A DNA stretch of 64,000 bases from NCBI GenBank assembly GCA_023459215.1, contig JAEWVF010000083.1, positions 1 through 64,000 of the forward strand, given 5' to 3'. Shown one piece after another: positions 16,718 through 25,404 of the stretch. Under the pieces are notes generated by a model. That model was not told the origin of the DNA. It did no database searches and saw only the letters and a program-made list of their open reading frames with translations. Origin of the DNA: Chloroflexota bacterium (GTDB lineage Bacteria; Chloroflexota; Anaerolineae; Anaerolineales; Villigracilaceae). Positions within the stretch are counted from its first letter, which is position 1; each line of letters opens with the position of its first letter. The position numbers were made by a program, and so were the translations under genes.

Positions 16718-18084
16718 TCCTTGAACCTTTCTCCACGCTCGGCGAAATCTTTAAATTCGTCAAAACTCGTGCATCCCGGCGACAACAGGACGACAAAACC
16801 GGGCTGGGCCACCCGCGAGGCCGCCAGGACTGCCTCTTTCAGCGTATTGACCCTGATCTGGCTAAAAGGCCGGCTGCCGGGGATGCGCGCGCCCAGGGCG
16901 GCTTCAATCTTGCCGGCGGCCTCGCCGAAAATAACCACATGGTCGACACGCTGGTGGACCAGTTTGGCCAGGTCTTCCCAGGGCAAATCTTTATCGCGGC
17001 CGCCCAGGAGCAGGATCAACGGCCCGCCAAATGAGTGGATGGCCGCGATCGTGCGCTCCGGGGCCGAAGCCATCGAGTCGTTGTACCATTGCGCGCCGCG
17101 CCAGGTGCGCACAAATTCCAGGCGGTGCGGCACGCCGCGGAAACCTTTGATCCCATCGCGCATGGCTTCCGGGGAAAAACCGGCAGCTTGGGCAATCAGG
17201 CAGGCCGCCAGAACGTTCAGACGATTGTGTTCGCCGCGTAATTCGATCACATCCGCCACCGGCAGCGGGATGATTTGGCCGCCATCGCGGATGAAGAACT
17301 GCTCATTCTCGATATAAGCGCCATCCATGCCTTCCGGCAGGGGACTGAAGCCGAACGAAAGCAATTTGCCGCTCACGGCAGCGGCCAGGCCCCAGGCATT
17401 GGGATCGTCGCGGCCTAAAATTGCAACCCCGCCCGCGGATTGGTGCAGCAGGATATGGGCCTTGGCCGCGATGTAATTTTCCATCGTAACGTGCCGGTCG
17501 AGGTGGTTGGGCGTAATGTTCAGCACCACCGCAATATCCGGCGAACTGGTCATCAACTCGGACTGGAAGGAGGACACTTCCATGACCGCCAAATCGGAAG
17601 CCTGCATTTCATCGACGTAGTTCACCAGCGGGTCGCCGATGTTGCCGCCGATCCAGATGCGGCCATATTTACCGCTCAAACCGCATTGGGCAATCCGGCC
17701 AACCAGGGTTGTGGTCGTGGTTTTGCCAGCCGACCCGGTAATGCCTACCGTTTTGCACGGAACCACATCCATGAAAACCTGGGTGTCGTTGGAGACCAGG
17801 ATTCCCTGCTGATGGGCCGCCTGAACAATCGGGTTCTCAAGCGGAACGCCGCCGGAGACGAACACCTGGTCGACGCCAGTCACAATCTGCGGGTCGTGGC
17901 TGCCAAGCGCCCATTTGACTTCGAACCTGGCCAGGGATTGCATTTCATCGGCAAGCTGGTCAGCGGCGCGACGGTCATTGATCGTCACCTGCGCGCCATG
18001 GCGGGCCAGGTAGCGCGCCAAAGCCAGCCCCTGCCGGGCTGCGCCGATGATAATGACTTTCTTGTTGCGCCAGTTCACAGTCAT
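16684..18084 (-). CDS. murD: UDP-N-acetylmuramoylalanine--D-glutamate ligase MurD
   Basis: This 466-residue Mur ligase adds D-Glu to UDP-MurNAc-L-Ala. The N-terminal Rossmann motif is I-I-G-A-A-R-Q-G-L-A. The P-loop G-I-T-G-S-A-G-K-T-T-T is at about 114-124, followed by N-I-T-P-N-H-L-D-R-H. Later motifs are G-E-H-N-R-L-N-V-L-A-A and Y-N-D-S-M-A-S. The ATG at 18084 has GGAG upstream. The operon continues 17 bp after mraY. Confidence 0.97.
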   Translation of the reverse strand: MTVNWRNKKVIIIGAARQGLALARYLARHGAQVTINDRRAADQLADEMQSLARFEVKWALGSHDPQIVTGVDQVFVSGGVPLENPIVQAAHQQGILVSNDTQVFMDVVPCKTVGITGSAGKTTTTTLVGRIAQCGLSGKYGRIWIGGNIGDPLVNYVDEMQASDLAVMEVSSFQSELMTSSPDIAVVLNITPNHLDRHVTMENYIAAKAHILLHQSAGGVAILGRDDPNAWGLAAAVSGKLLSFGFSPLPEGMDGAYIENEQFFIRDGGQIIPLPVADVIELRGEHNRLNVLAACLIAQAAGFSPEAMRDGIKGFRGVPHRLEFVRTWRGAQWYNDSMASAPERTIAAIHSFGGPLILLLGGRDKDLPWEDLAKLVHQRVDHVVIFGEAAGKIEAALGARIPGSRPFSQIRVNTLKEAVLAASRVAQPGFVVLLSPGCTSFDEFKDFAERGERFKEWVLEFSEALR

Positions 18085-18101
18085 GTGTCCAACTCCAAAT
18101 C

Positions 18102-19094
18102 CTAAGCCAGCGCCAGGCCGACCCCGATCATGGCCGCCAGCAAGCCGATCAGCCAGAAGCGCTGCACAATCTGGGTTTCGCTCCAGCCGAGCAATTCAAA
18201 GTGCAGGTGAAGCGGGGCCATTTTGAAAAAGCGGCGGCCCTTGGTAGCCTTGAAGTACAAAATCTGAATGGTCGAACTCAGCGCTTCGCTGACCGGGATA
18301 ACCGCAATCAGGGGCAAAATCACCCACTGACCGGTCATCAAAGCCACGACGGCAATCGTTGCGCCCAGCGAAAGCGAACCGGTATCGCCCATGAACAACT
18401 GGGCCGGGTGGGCGTTGAACCACAGGAAGCCGAACAAAGCGCCAACCACCGTGAAGGAAAACTGCGCCAGGAAGGTCTGGCCCTGCAGAATGGCAATTGC
18501 GCCGTACGCCGCGAAAATGGTGGCGGAAATCAAACCCGCCAGGCCATCCAGCCCATCGGTAAAATTGATTGCGTTTGACATTGCCACAATAATGAACGCC
18601 GCAATCGGGACGTAGAACCAGCTTAGGTCGACCACCAGTTGCATACCGGGGAAAAGCACATCCGGCACACCGAGCATGTATTTGAGCGCCCAGGCCACAA
18701 TCGCAGCCAGCAGCCACTGGGCCAGGAATTTGACCCGAATGGTCAGCCCATCGCCGCGGCGCTTGCCGCGAATGCCTTCCCAGTCGTCGATGGCGCCCAG
18801 AGCGGCAAACGCTACCAGGGTAGCCATCGGCACGAGCACCGACTGCCCGGCCAGTTTCAGGCCGATCAACTCAACCGCGTTGAGCAAAATGGTCAGCATC
18901 AACACCGGGGCAACAATCATGACGCCGCCCATGGTCGGTGTGCCCATTTTGACCATGTGCTTGCCCGGCTCTTCGACGCGGATTAATTTACCAATCTTGA
19001 AGTGGCGCAGAACGCGCAGCAAAGGGCCGCCCCAGATAACGGTCAACATGAAACTCAGTCCGGCCAGGCTGATTGCCAGGGTCGAATCTTTCAT
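18102..19094 (-). CDS. mraY: phospho-N-acetylmuramoyl-pentapeptide transferase MraY
   Basis: This 330-residue polytopic enzyme transfers phospho-MurNAc-pentapeptide to undecaprenyl phosphate to give lipid I. Conserved loops are G-T-P-T-M-G-G, A-I-D-D-W-E-G, N-A-I-N-F-T-D-G-L-D-G-L-A-G, F-M-G-D-T-G-S-L-S-L-G and the histidine motif P-L-H-L-H-F-E-L-L-G-W. The start overlaps the murF stop by 4 bp (ATGA). Confidence 0.98.
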   Translation of the reverse strand: MKDSTLAISLAGLSFMLTVIWGGPLLRVLRHFKIGKLIRVEEPGKHMVKMGTPTMGGVMIVAPVLMLTILLNAVELIGLKLAGQSVLVPMATLVAFAALGAIDDWEGIRGKRRGDGLTIRVKFLAQWLLAAIVAWALKYMLGVPDVLFPGMQLVVDLSWFYVPIAAFIIVAMSNAINFTDGLDGLAGLISATIFAAYGAIAILQGQTFLAQFSFTVVGALFGFLWFNAHPAQLFMGDTGSLSLGATIAVVALMTGQWVILPLIAVIPVSEALSSTIQILYFKATKGRRFFKMAPLHLHFELLGWSETQIVQRFWLIGLLAAMIGVGLALA

Positions 19095-20515
19095 TGCGCT
19101 ACCTCCAGGGCAGAGACCACCCGATCCAGGCGCAAGCTATGTGAGCCTTTGACCAAGACGGCATCCTCACCGCTAAGATTTTTGTCCAGCCAGGAAATCA
19201 TCGCATCCATCTCTTCGAATTCATGCACAGTCGGTTTCTTCATCCCGGCCCGGCGGGCGGATTCGGCAATAATATGGGCGCGCACCCCAAACGTCACCAG
19301 GATGTCTGCCACTTCAGCGGCGCGCGCGCCAACTTTCTCGTGTCCTTCGCGCTCATATTGACCCAACTCGAGCATGTCTCCCAGCACCGCAATCCGCCGC
19401 CCTTTGAGTTCTTCGAGCAGGTTGAGCGCCGCCAGGGTCGATTCGGGCGAGGCATTATAGGTATCATCCAAAATCAAAGCGCCATTCTCAGCGCGGACAG
19501 CCACCAGCCGCAATTGGGCCTGGCTCTCCTGCAAGCCGCGCACGATCTCGTCCCAGGTCAGGCCTTCCAGTAGGCCGACCGCCGTTGCGCGCAAAACCGT
19601 GTGAACCGAGTGCCGCCCAATCATCGGCACCCGCACAAAGAGGGTTTCCTTGCGATGGTGCAGGCGCAGGCGAATGCCCTCCAGCCCCAGACCTTCCACC
19701 TTATCGGCCCACAGGTCGGCAGCCGGGTCGAGGCCGTAATAGAAAACCTGCGCCTGGGTGCGCGAATTCATCGGGCGGATGAAAGGATCGTCGTAGTTCA
19801 GGATGGCGATCCCCTGCGGGGCAGGCGGCAGCGCTTCGACCAGTTCGCCTTTGCCCAGGGCAATCGTTTCCTGCGAACCGGCCCGCTCAGCGTGGACAGT
19901 CCCGATATTGTTCAGGACGCCCACCTGCGGCAGGGCGATCTCGCAGAGTTGGGCGATTTCGCCGGGCACATAAAAGCCCATTTCCAACACGGCATACTGA
20001 TGACCAGGGGTCAGGCGCAAAACATTCAGCGGCAGCCCGATTTCGTTGTTAAGGTTCGCCAGGCTCTTCAGCGTTTTATAACGCTGGCTCAAGACCTGGG
20101 CAATCGCTTCCTTGGTGGTTGATTTGCCGACACTGCCGGTAATGCCAATCACGCGCAGGTTCAATTTACGCCGCCAGAAAGCGGCAATCTGCTGCAAAGC
20201 CTGGATCGTGTTCTCGACCAGGAGGCAGACCGGGGCATCGACCTGCCCATCCAGACCGTTCCAACGGCCCGAACGCACATCCAGCAGGGTTCCAAGCGGT
20301 TCAGCCAATTCGTGCTCGATCAAGGCCACGACCGCCCCGGCCCGAAACGCCTGGGCAACATAATTATGCCCATCGACCCGCTCGCCCGGGATAGCCACGA
20401 ACAGCCCGCCGGGGATAACCTGGCGGGAATCAATCGCCGCCTCAGTGATGACCATCGGGTTTATCACGGGGCGGAGACCGGTCAAGGCTTCGAGCACGTC
20501 GACAAGGGTCAGCAT
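19091..20515 (-). CDS. murF: UDP-MurNAc-tripeptide--D-Ala-D-Ala ligase MurF
   Basis: This 474-residue Mur ligase adds D-Ala-D-Ala to the UDP-MurNAc tripeptide. D-S-R-Q-V is near residue 30 and the P-loop G-I-T-G-S-V-G-K-S-T-T is at 124-134. Further motifs are L-E-M-G-F-Y-V-P-G-E-I and D-D-T-Y-N-A-S-P-E-S, followed by V-L-G-D-M-L-E-L-G. I start it at the ATG at 20515 (M-L-T-L-V-D-V-L), 8 bp after the ftsI stop and with a GAGAG stretch upstream. The longer frame to 20632 lies inside ftsI. In many dcw clusters murE precedes murF, but here ftsI does. Confidence 0.97.
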   Translation of the reverse strand: MLTLVDVLEALTGLRPVINPMVITEAAIDSRQVIPGGLFVAIPGERVDGHNYVAQAFRAGAVVALIEHELAEPLGTLLDVRSGRWNGLDGQVDAPVCLLVENTIQALQQIAAFWRRKLNLRVIGITGSVGKSTTKEAIAQVLSQRYKTLKSLANLNNEIGLPLNVLRLTPGHQYAVLEMGFYVPGEIAQLCEIALPQVGVLNNIGTVHAERAGSQETIALGKGELVEALPPAPQGIAILNYDDPFIRPMNSRTQAQVFYYGLDPAADLWADKVEGLGLEGIRLRLHHRKETLFVRVPMIGRHSVHTVLRATAVGLLEGLTWDEIVRGLQESQAQLRLVAVRAENGALILDDTYNASPESTLAALNLLEELKGRRIAVLGDMLELGQYEREGHEKVGARAAEVADILVTFGVRAHIIAESARRAGMKKPTVHEFEEMDAMISWLDKNLSGEDAVLVKGSHSLRLDRVVSALEVAQ

Positions 20516-20523
20516 TCGTCTCT

Positions 20524-22278
20524 CTAAGGGCCAGCCAACTGCTGGCGAACGATATCGGGCGGTATATCCATCAAAACGACAAGTTTCTCGACCACATCCT
20601 TGAAAACAGGCGCGGCCAGGAAGGAAGCCCAATCTTCCGTTTCGGGCTTTTCGAGCCAGACATAAACCAGGAATTTGGGATCGTCCAACGGGCCCCAGCC
20701 GATGAAAGAAGCATTGATGTCGGTCGGGCTGTAAAAACCATCAGCGCCGGGAATCTGGGCCGTGCCGGTCTTGCCTGCAACGCGATAGCCATCCACCAGG
20801 GCCAGCGATTCACCGCGCTCCATGCCAATGGCCAGCATCTCGCTGACGGTGCGGGCCGTCTGCGGCGAGATGGGCGTTCCGAGCACCTGGGTCGGGGTGT
20901 TGTACTGGTTGCCGTTGTTGACCATGCCATACAGGACATGCGGGTAAACCATCCTGCCTTCGTTGGCCAACGCCGAGGCCGCGGTCAACATCTGGATCGG
21001 GGTCACAGCGACGCCCTGGCCGAACGAATTGGTTGCCAGGTCGATCAGGTACCAATCCGTATCGCCGGGAGTCTTCAAGCGGCCAGCCGATTCGCCAGCC
21101 AGGTCGATGCCGGTCGGGCGTCCGATGCCAAAACGGCGCATGTAGGTGTAATACGCATCCGTGCCCATCTGGCTGGCCAGGCGCGCCATACAAACGTTAA
21201 GCGAATTCTGCAGGCAGCCGGTCATGTCTTGCACGCCCCAGGCGCCTTTGTCCCAGTTGTAGATGTAGCCGCCGCCGATTTCATAGTAGCCGACATCCAG
21301 ATAAGTCGTGCCCGGCGCAACAATGCCGCTGTCAATGGCAGCAGCCATGGTCAAAATTTTGATGACCGAACCGGGTTCGTACTGGGTTGAAACGGCGCGG
21401 TTGAAATCGCTGGCATACTTGTAGGTTTCGGTATAGGTCCAGAACTGGTTCAAATCCATCTGCGGGGTGGAAACCATCGCCAGGATTTCGCCGTTCTCAG
21501 GGTTCATCACAATGACCGTGCCAGATTTGGAGCCGGTTTCGGCCACGGCATCAATCAAGACTTCTTCAACGGCGGCCTGGATCTCGCGATCGATGGTCAA
21601 CACCAGGTCGGTTCCCTTGGGCGCTTTTGGCAGTTCAAAAGCGCGGTTCGGGTCCTGCGGTACCCAGACCTTGACCGGGACGCCCGCCAGCAAATCGTTA
21701 TATTTCTCTTCGACACCAAAATAACCGCGGCCCTCGCGGGTCACAAAACCGATTAGGTTCGAGCCGAGTTCATGTTCAGGATAACTGCGCTGCAAGTGGG
21801 CGCGGAAATCCAAACCGGTCAGGCTGGGATCATCCTTGGTTTTGTAATTCTCGGCAAACTGCGTTTTCAACTGCTTCAATTGTTCGGCCTGGCCCGAAGA
21901 AACGTAATCCTGCAAAACCAGGTAAACCAACCCGTCCGGCGGGTTGGTGATGTAATCGTAAACTTTGTTGTAATCCAACCCCAAAATGGTGCTCATCGCC
22001 AGGGCAATGCTGTTCGGGTTGCGCATATCTTGCAGGCTGACGCCGACTTCATAAACCGTTGTATTGCCAGCCAGCAAAAATCCGTGCCGGTCGTAAATCT
22101 GGCCGCGCTCGGGGTACAGGGTGCGGTACTCGCCGGCATAGCGTTCGCCCTGGTCGCGCAGCGCTGCCGCCTGCGGGCTGTTCTGGATGCGCAGCATCTG
22201 CCCGATGGCAAGCAGGCCCATGACAGCAAAAACCGCAGCCAGGAAGGAGGCGCGTGTTCCGTAGGGATGTCGTCTCAT
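20524..22278 (-). CDS. ftsI: class B penicillin-binding protein (FtsI/PBP2-type)
   Basis: This 584-residue division transpeptidase has an N-terminal membrane anchor at about residues 11-28, then a PBP dimerisation domain starting Y-P-E-R-G-Q-I-Y-D-R-H-G. The transpeptidase domain carries the catalytic S304-x-x-K307 (P-G-S-V-I-K), S-L-N at 359-361 and K-T-G at 503-505. No PASTA domain is present. The ATG at 22278 overlaps the ftsL-like stop by 4 bp. The 135 extra codons upstream are an antisense-type reading of ftsL and are rejected. It is the probable partner of the FtsW encoded later in the operon. Confidence 0.96.
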   Translation of the reverse strand: MRRHPYGTRASFLAAVFAVMGLLAIGQMLRIQNSPQAAALRDQGERYAGEYRTLYPERGQIYDRHGFLLAGNTTVYEVGVSLQDMRNPNSIALAMSTILGLDYNKVYDYITNPPDGLVYLVLQDYVSSGQAEQLKQLKTQFAENYKTKDDPSLTGLDFRAHLQRSYPEHELGSNLIGFVTREGRGYFGVEEKYNDLLAGVPVKVWVPQDPNRAFELPKAPKGTDLVLTIDREIQAAVEEVLIDAVAETGSKSGTVIVMNPENGEILAMVSTPQMDLNQFWTYTETYKYASDFNRAVSTQYEPGSVIKILTMAAAIDSGIVAPGTTYLDVGYYEIGGGYIYNWDKGAWGVQDMTGCLQNSLNVCMARLASQMGTDAYYTYMRRFGIGRPTGIDLAGESAGRLKTPGDTDWYLIDLATNSFGQGVAVTPIQMLTAASALANEGRMVYPHVLYGMVNNGNQYNTPTQVLGTPISPQTARTVSEMLAIGMERGESLALVDGYRVAGKTGTAQIPGADGFYSPTDINASFIGWGPLDDPKFLVYVWLEKPETEDWASFLAAPVFKDVVEKLVVLMDIPPDIVRQQLAGP

Positions 22279-22799
22279 CGTACTTCTCCCAGGGGAATGG
22301 AAGCCGAATACATCGCTTCTGCCAACCAGGTCAACAGGGAGGCGTGGAATTCCGGCGAGGCCGAAATCGCGGGGGTTTCGACAACTTCGCTCTTGAATTG
22401 CACCCCATCCACAGGCAGGTAGCCGGGAACGATCATGTATTCGGTCTGCTCGTAATCGAGCATCTCGAAACCGGCGCTCTCGGCGCGGGACTGCATGACC
22501 TGGTTCGACATCAGCAGGGCAAAATCGGTTTCGTAATCGGCATTGGTGCGGCGGTTCTCGGCGATTTCCAACTCCAGGTTCTGGATTTCGCGCCCGGTGA
22601 TGGCCGCGCGGGCGGTCACATCCAGGTACAGGCCGGCCACCATGGCCACCACCGCAATCGCCACGGCAAAAAGGATCACCCACTGCTGCTGGATGTTGAG
22701 CGGCATCGAACGCGCAGAATCGAGCGTATTGACCGCTTCGGCATAAGCGGAGAAAATGCGCTTGCTGGTTCCGGGTTTGGTTGCAGGTGAAGTTGTCAT
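22275..22799 (-). CDS. ftsL: FtsL/DivIC-like septum protein
   Basis: This 174-residue bitopic protein has a short cytoplasmic N-terminus, one membrane segment at about 40-60 (V-I-L-F-A-V-A-I-A-V-V-A-M) and a helical extracytoplasmic stretch (E-I-Q-N-L-E-L-E-I-A-E-N-R). The sequence is too diverged to assign from motif alone. Its position between rsmH and ftsI, together with the size and topology, identifies it as FtsL. It overlaps rsmH and ftsI by 4 bp each. The C-terminal region of about 60 residues beyond the coiled coil is longer than in E. coli FtsL. Confidence 0.8.
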   Translation of the reverse strand: MTTSPATKPGTSKRIFSAYAEAVNTLDSARSMPLNIQQQWVILFAVAIAVVAMVAGLYLDVTARAAITGREIQNLELEIAENRRTNADYETDFALLMSNQVMQSRAESAGFEMLDYEQTEYMIVPGYLPVDGVQFKSEVVETPAISASPEFHASLLTWLAEAMYSASIPLGEVR

Positions 22800-23713
22800 C
22801 TTTTTTCGATAACTCTTAATTTTGCGCTGCGGGCGCGGGCATTAACCTGTATTTCTTCTTCGCCCGCCTCGATTGGCTTGCGGTTGATTTCAATAATGGC
22901 GGCGCGGTGTCCGCAAGTGCAAACCGGCTGCTGTGGCGGGCACAGGCAATCGCGGCTTTCGCGCCGAAAATAAGTTTTGACAATCCGATCTTCCAGCGAG
23001 TGGAAGGAGATGACCGCCAGGCGGCCGCCAGGCCGGAGCAGTTCCAGCGCCAGCGGCAGGACGCTCTCCACCGCATCCAGTTCGCCGTTGACGGCGATCC
23101 TCAAAGCCTGGAAGGTTCTCGTCGCCGGGTGGATGCGCTCGCGTTTGCCGATGGTTTTGAGCACCAGGTCGGCCAGTTGGCGGGTCGTTGTAAAAGGACG
23201 GTGCTGCACGATGATGCGGGCAATCTTGCGCGACAAGCGCTCCTCGCCATAGCGGAAAATGATGTCGGCCAGGTCGCTCTCGCTCAGGCTGTTGACCAGG
23301 TCTGCCGCCGAGGAGCCGCGCGCAGGGTCGAAGCGCATGTCGAGCGGCCCATCTTGCAGGAAGGAAAAGCCTCGTCCGGCGTTATCCAACTGCATCGACG
23401 AGACTCCCAGGTCGAGCACGATCCCATCGACCTGATCCCAACCCAGCGCTTTGGCCTGGGCCGCCATCTCAAGATAACTGGCGCGGACGATGTGGGCCCG
23501 CCCGCCAAACCCGGCCAGGCGCTCGGCGGCGATCGCCAGGGCTTGCGGGTCCAGGTCGAGGCCGAGCAGTTCGCCGTCCGGGGCGCTGGCTGCCAAAATT
23601 CCGGCGGCGTGACCACCCGCCCCCAGAGTGCCGTCGATGTAACGACCGCCCGCGCGCGGGCTGAGAGCGTGTATAATGTCTTTGTAAAGTACAGAAAGAT
23701 GCGGGATGTTCAT
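22796..23713 (-). CDS. rsmH: 16S rRNA (cytosine(1402)-N(4))-methyltransferase RsmH
   Basis: This 305-residue SAM-dependent enzyme (MraW) methylates C1402 of 16S rRNA. The SAM-binding motif is Y-I-D-G-T-L-G-A-G-G-H, followed by G-L-D-L-D-P-Q-A and L-D-L-G-V-S-S-M-Q-L-D. Also present are G-F-S-F-L-Q-D-G-P-L-D-M-R-F-D and S-F-H-S-L-E-D-R-I-V-K. It overlaps mraZ and the ftsL-like gene by 4 bp each, so it is translationally coupled to both. Confidence 0.97.
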   Translation of the reverse strand: MNIPHLSVLYKDIIHALSPRAGGRYIDGTLGAGGHAAGILAASAPDGELLGLDLDPQALAIAAERLAGFGGRAHIVRASYLEMAAQAKALGWDQVDGIVLDLGVSSMQLDNAGRGFSFLQDGPLDMRFDPARGSSAADLVNSLSESDLADIIFRYGEERLSRKIARIIVQHRPFTTTRQLADLVLKTIGKRERIHPATRTFQALRIAVNGELDAVESVLPLALELLRPGGRLAVISFHSLEDRIVKTYFRRESRDCLCPPQQPVCTCGHRAAIIEINRKPIEAGEEEIQVNARARSAKLRVIEKR

Positions 23714-24153
23714 GCCTGGCCGGTCGAAAGATCGAGCGCGGCAAAGCGCCCGGCGTTGGCCTCAGTATCTTCGATGGCCTGCATCTGCTCATCCCACCCG
23801 GTTGGCGACCATATCTCGAAGTATTCGCCCTGACCGACCACGATCGCCTCGCCATCCAGGCCAAGGAATTGGCGCAGATTTTGCGGCACAAGAATGCGAC
23901 CGGCTTTGTCCACTTCCACCTGGTAGGCATTGGAAAGCAGCAAACGGCGCAGCAGGCGGGCGGCAGGATCGGTGATGCTCATGGCGTTGATGCGCTCATA
24001 AACCTGCTGGAAGTAAGCAGCGGTCATGACCATCACGTTGCGGTCAAAACCCTGCGAGATGAACGCGCCCTGGCCGACAGAATCACGAAAGACCGCCGGA
24101 ATTGTCAGGCGTCCTTTGTCATCGAGATTGTGGCGGAACTGACCCAAGAACAT
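23710..24153 (-). CDS. mraZ: transcriptional regulator MraZ
   Basis: This 147-residue protein has two AbrB-like halves, one around D-D-K-G-R-L-T-I-P-A-V-F-R and the other around V-D-K-A-G-R-I-L-V-P-Q-N-L-R. In characterised bacteria MraZ is a ring-shaped DNA-binding protein that represses its own dcw operon by binding direct repeats in front of mraZ. Such repeats are present here at 24204-24238. I chose the ATG at 24153 (M-F-L-G-Q-F), which has AAGGA upstream and matches the family N-terminus. The 25-codon extension encodes unlike sequence. It is the first gene of the operon. Confidence 0.96.
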   Translation of the reverse strand: MFLGQFRHNLDDKGRLTIPAVFRDSVGQGAFISQGFDRNVMVMTAAYFQQVYERINAMSITDPAARLLRRLLLSNAYQVEVDKAGRILVPQNLRQFLGLDGEAIVVGQGEYFEIWSPTGWDEQMQAIEDTEANAGRFAALDLSTGQA

Positions 24154-24182
24154 ACGTTCTAATCCTTTTTTAATGCGCGGAA

Positions 24183-24202
24183 CGCCGGGCCAAAACCCGG
24201 CG
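24183..24202 (-). repeat. GC-rich hairpin in the mraZ leader
   Basis: The arms CGCCGGG and CCCGGCG enclose a 6-nt loop between the GTGGG boxes and the mraZ start. The transcript leader would fold here. No T-run follows, so it is not an intrinsic terminator. It may affect mRNA stability or translation. Confidence 0.65.
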
Positions 24203-24203
24203 C

Positions 24204-24238
24204 TCCACTCCGTCCCACTTACTCCCACTTACACCCAC
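24204..24238 (-). promoter_or_regulatory. MraZ operator: four 10-bp-spaced GTGGR boxes
   Basis: Read on the minus strand, GTGGG occurs at 24234-24238, 24224-24228 and 24214-24218, with GTGGA at 24204-24208. The period is exactly 10 bp, one helical turn. This is the known layout of MraZ sites (TGGG-type repeats separated by 5 bp) upstream of mraZ. The boxes begin right after the -10 element of the promoter, so a bound MraZ would cover the transcription start. Confidence 0.85.
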
Positions 24239-24267
24239 ATTTTACACCTGTTTTGGGTGCAATTCAA
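24239..24267 (-). promoter_or_regulatory. sigma-70 promoter of the dcw operon
   Basis: On the minus strand, TTGAAT (24262-24267) and TAAAAT (24239-24244) are separated by exactly 17 bp. Both hexamers are close to consensus. It drives mraZ and the following genes, and the MraZ boxes lie immediately downstream. The divergent methyltransferase starts 56 bp to the right of the -35 element. Confidence 0.82.
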
Positions 24268-24323
24268 GTGGAGTAGGACTTTTGTCCCATCAATATCCTA
24301 TTTTGTTATGAATTTGAACGATT

Positions 24324-25217
24324 ATGAACCTGATTTTGCTTGAATCGACCCACTGGCATGACTATGAACTGCTGGATACCGGCAACGGGCTGAAGCTGGA
24401 ACGCTTCGGCCCCTATCGTTTTGTGCGCCCCGAGGCGCAGGCCATCTGGTCGCGCAGGCTGCCCGAAGCGGCCTGGCGCGAGGCCGAGGCCGTTTTCAAA
24501 CCGACCAGCGAGGAGAGCGGCGGGCATTGGGATGCGCGCGTCAAACTGCGCGAACGCTGGGAGATGCGCTACCCGCTGCCGGGCCTGTCCCCGCTGAAGA
24601 TGTGGGCGATGACAACGCCGGGCCGCCACCTGGGCGTTTTCCCCGAGTGCGCCGCGCATTGGGACTGGATGGCAGAGCGAATCCAGGCGGCCAAACGCCC
24701 GGCGCGGGTGCTGAACCTGTTCGGCTACACCGGCCTGGCCTCGCTGGCGGCTGCGGCAGCCGGGGCCAGCGTCACCCACCTCGACGCCTCGAAAAAATCG
24801 GTTGGGTGGGCGCGCGAGAACCAGGAACTGTCCGGGCTGGCTGACAAGCCCATCCGCTGGATCGTGGACGATGCCCTAAAATTTGTCCAGCGCGAGGCGC
24901 GGCGCGGCGCGCAGTACGATGGCATCTATCTCGATCCGCCCAAGTTTGGGCGCGGCCCGAAAGGCGAGGTCTGGGAAGTGTACCAATCGCTGCCGGCCCT
25001 GCTGGATGCCTGCCGGGCGATACTCAGCCCCAATCCGCTTTTCCTTGTGCTGACGATGTACGCCGTCAAGGCCTCGGGCGTCCATTTGTATGCCAGCATC
25101 GACGAGCTGATGCGCCCATTAAAAGGAAGCGTGGAAGCAGGAGAACTGGTGACGCGCGAAAGCAGCGCCGGGCGGCTGGTCTCGCAGGCGGTCTTCGGGC
25201 GCTGGTCTGCGGCTTGA
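24324..25217 (+). CDS. class I SAM-dependent methyltransferase (RlmI/RlmK-like)
   Basis: This 297-residue protein has an N-terminal region of about 115 residues rich in Trp and Arg. The Rossmann methyltransferase core follows, with motif I V-L-N-L-F-G-Y-T-G-L-A-S and the acidic residue in T-H-L-D-A-S. The catalytic-type motif is Y-L-D-P-P-K-F-G-R-G, as in the RlmI/RlmK 23S rRNA methyltransferases. The D-P-P-K motif suggests RNA or amino-group methylation, but the exact target is unknown. There is no PUA domain like that of RlmI. The start at 24324 has no clear ribosome-binding site, so a leaderless transcript is possible. It is divergent from the dcw operon. Confidence 0.82.
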   Translation: MNLILLESTHWHDYELLDTGNGLKLERFGPYRFVRPEAQAIWSRRLPEAAWREAEAVFKPTSEESGGHWDARVKLRERWEMRYPLPGLSPLKMWAMTTPGRHLGVFPECAAHWDWMAERIQAAKRPARVLNLFGYTGLASLAAAAAGASVTHLDASKKSVGWARENQELSGLADKPIRWIVDDALKFVQREARRGAQYDGIYLDPPKFGRGPKGEVWEVYQSLPALLDACRAILSPNPLFLVLTMYAVKASGVHLYASIDELMRPLKGSVEAGELVTRESSAGRLVSQAVFGRWSAA

Positions 25218-25255
25218 CCATCTCGACGCCTCACGGTAGAATACAGCACGTTTAC

Positions 25256-25327
25256 GCGGGAGTCGCCAAGCGGTAAGGCATCAGCCTTCCAAGCTGATAT
25301 TCGCGGGTTCGAATCCCGTCTCCCGCT
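25256..25327 (+). tRNA. tRNA-Gly (TCC)
   Basis: The acceptor arms GCGGGAG and CTCCCGC pair fully. The D arm, a 5-bp anticodon stem (TCAGC/GCTGA) with loop CTTCCAA, and a T arm with GGTTCGAATC are all present. The anticodon is TCC at 25288-25290. The discriminator is T, as usual for tRNA-Gly, and the 3' CCA is not encoded. Confidence 0.96.
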
Positions 25328-25337
25328 CTGAAGTTGA

Positions 25338-25395
25338 GTATCAGGTGTCAGGTGCTGCGGTGTCACGTGACACGGCCGAACCTGACACCTGACAC
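25338..25395. repeat. imperfect inverted repeat built of CCTGACAC-type units
   Basis: TCAGGTGTCAGGT at 25341-25353 is the reverse complement of ACCTGACACCTGA at 25380-25392. Between them lies the perfect 12-bp palindrome TGTCACGTGACA (25361-25372). The same CCTGACAC unit recurs near 58190-58258 and 63699-63720. It fills the space between the two tRNA genes. Confidence 0.8.
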
Positions 25396-25404
25396 TTAAA
25401 AACC

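Noticed and set aside
24183..24202. Riboswitch or attenuator in the mraZ leader
   Set aside because: Only a short 7-bp hairpin is present, with no T-run, alternative fold or known aptamer pattern.
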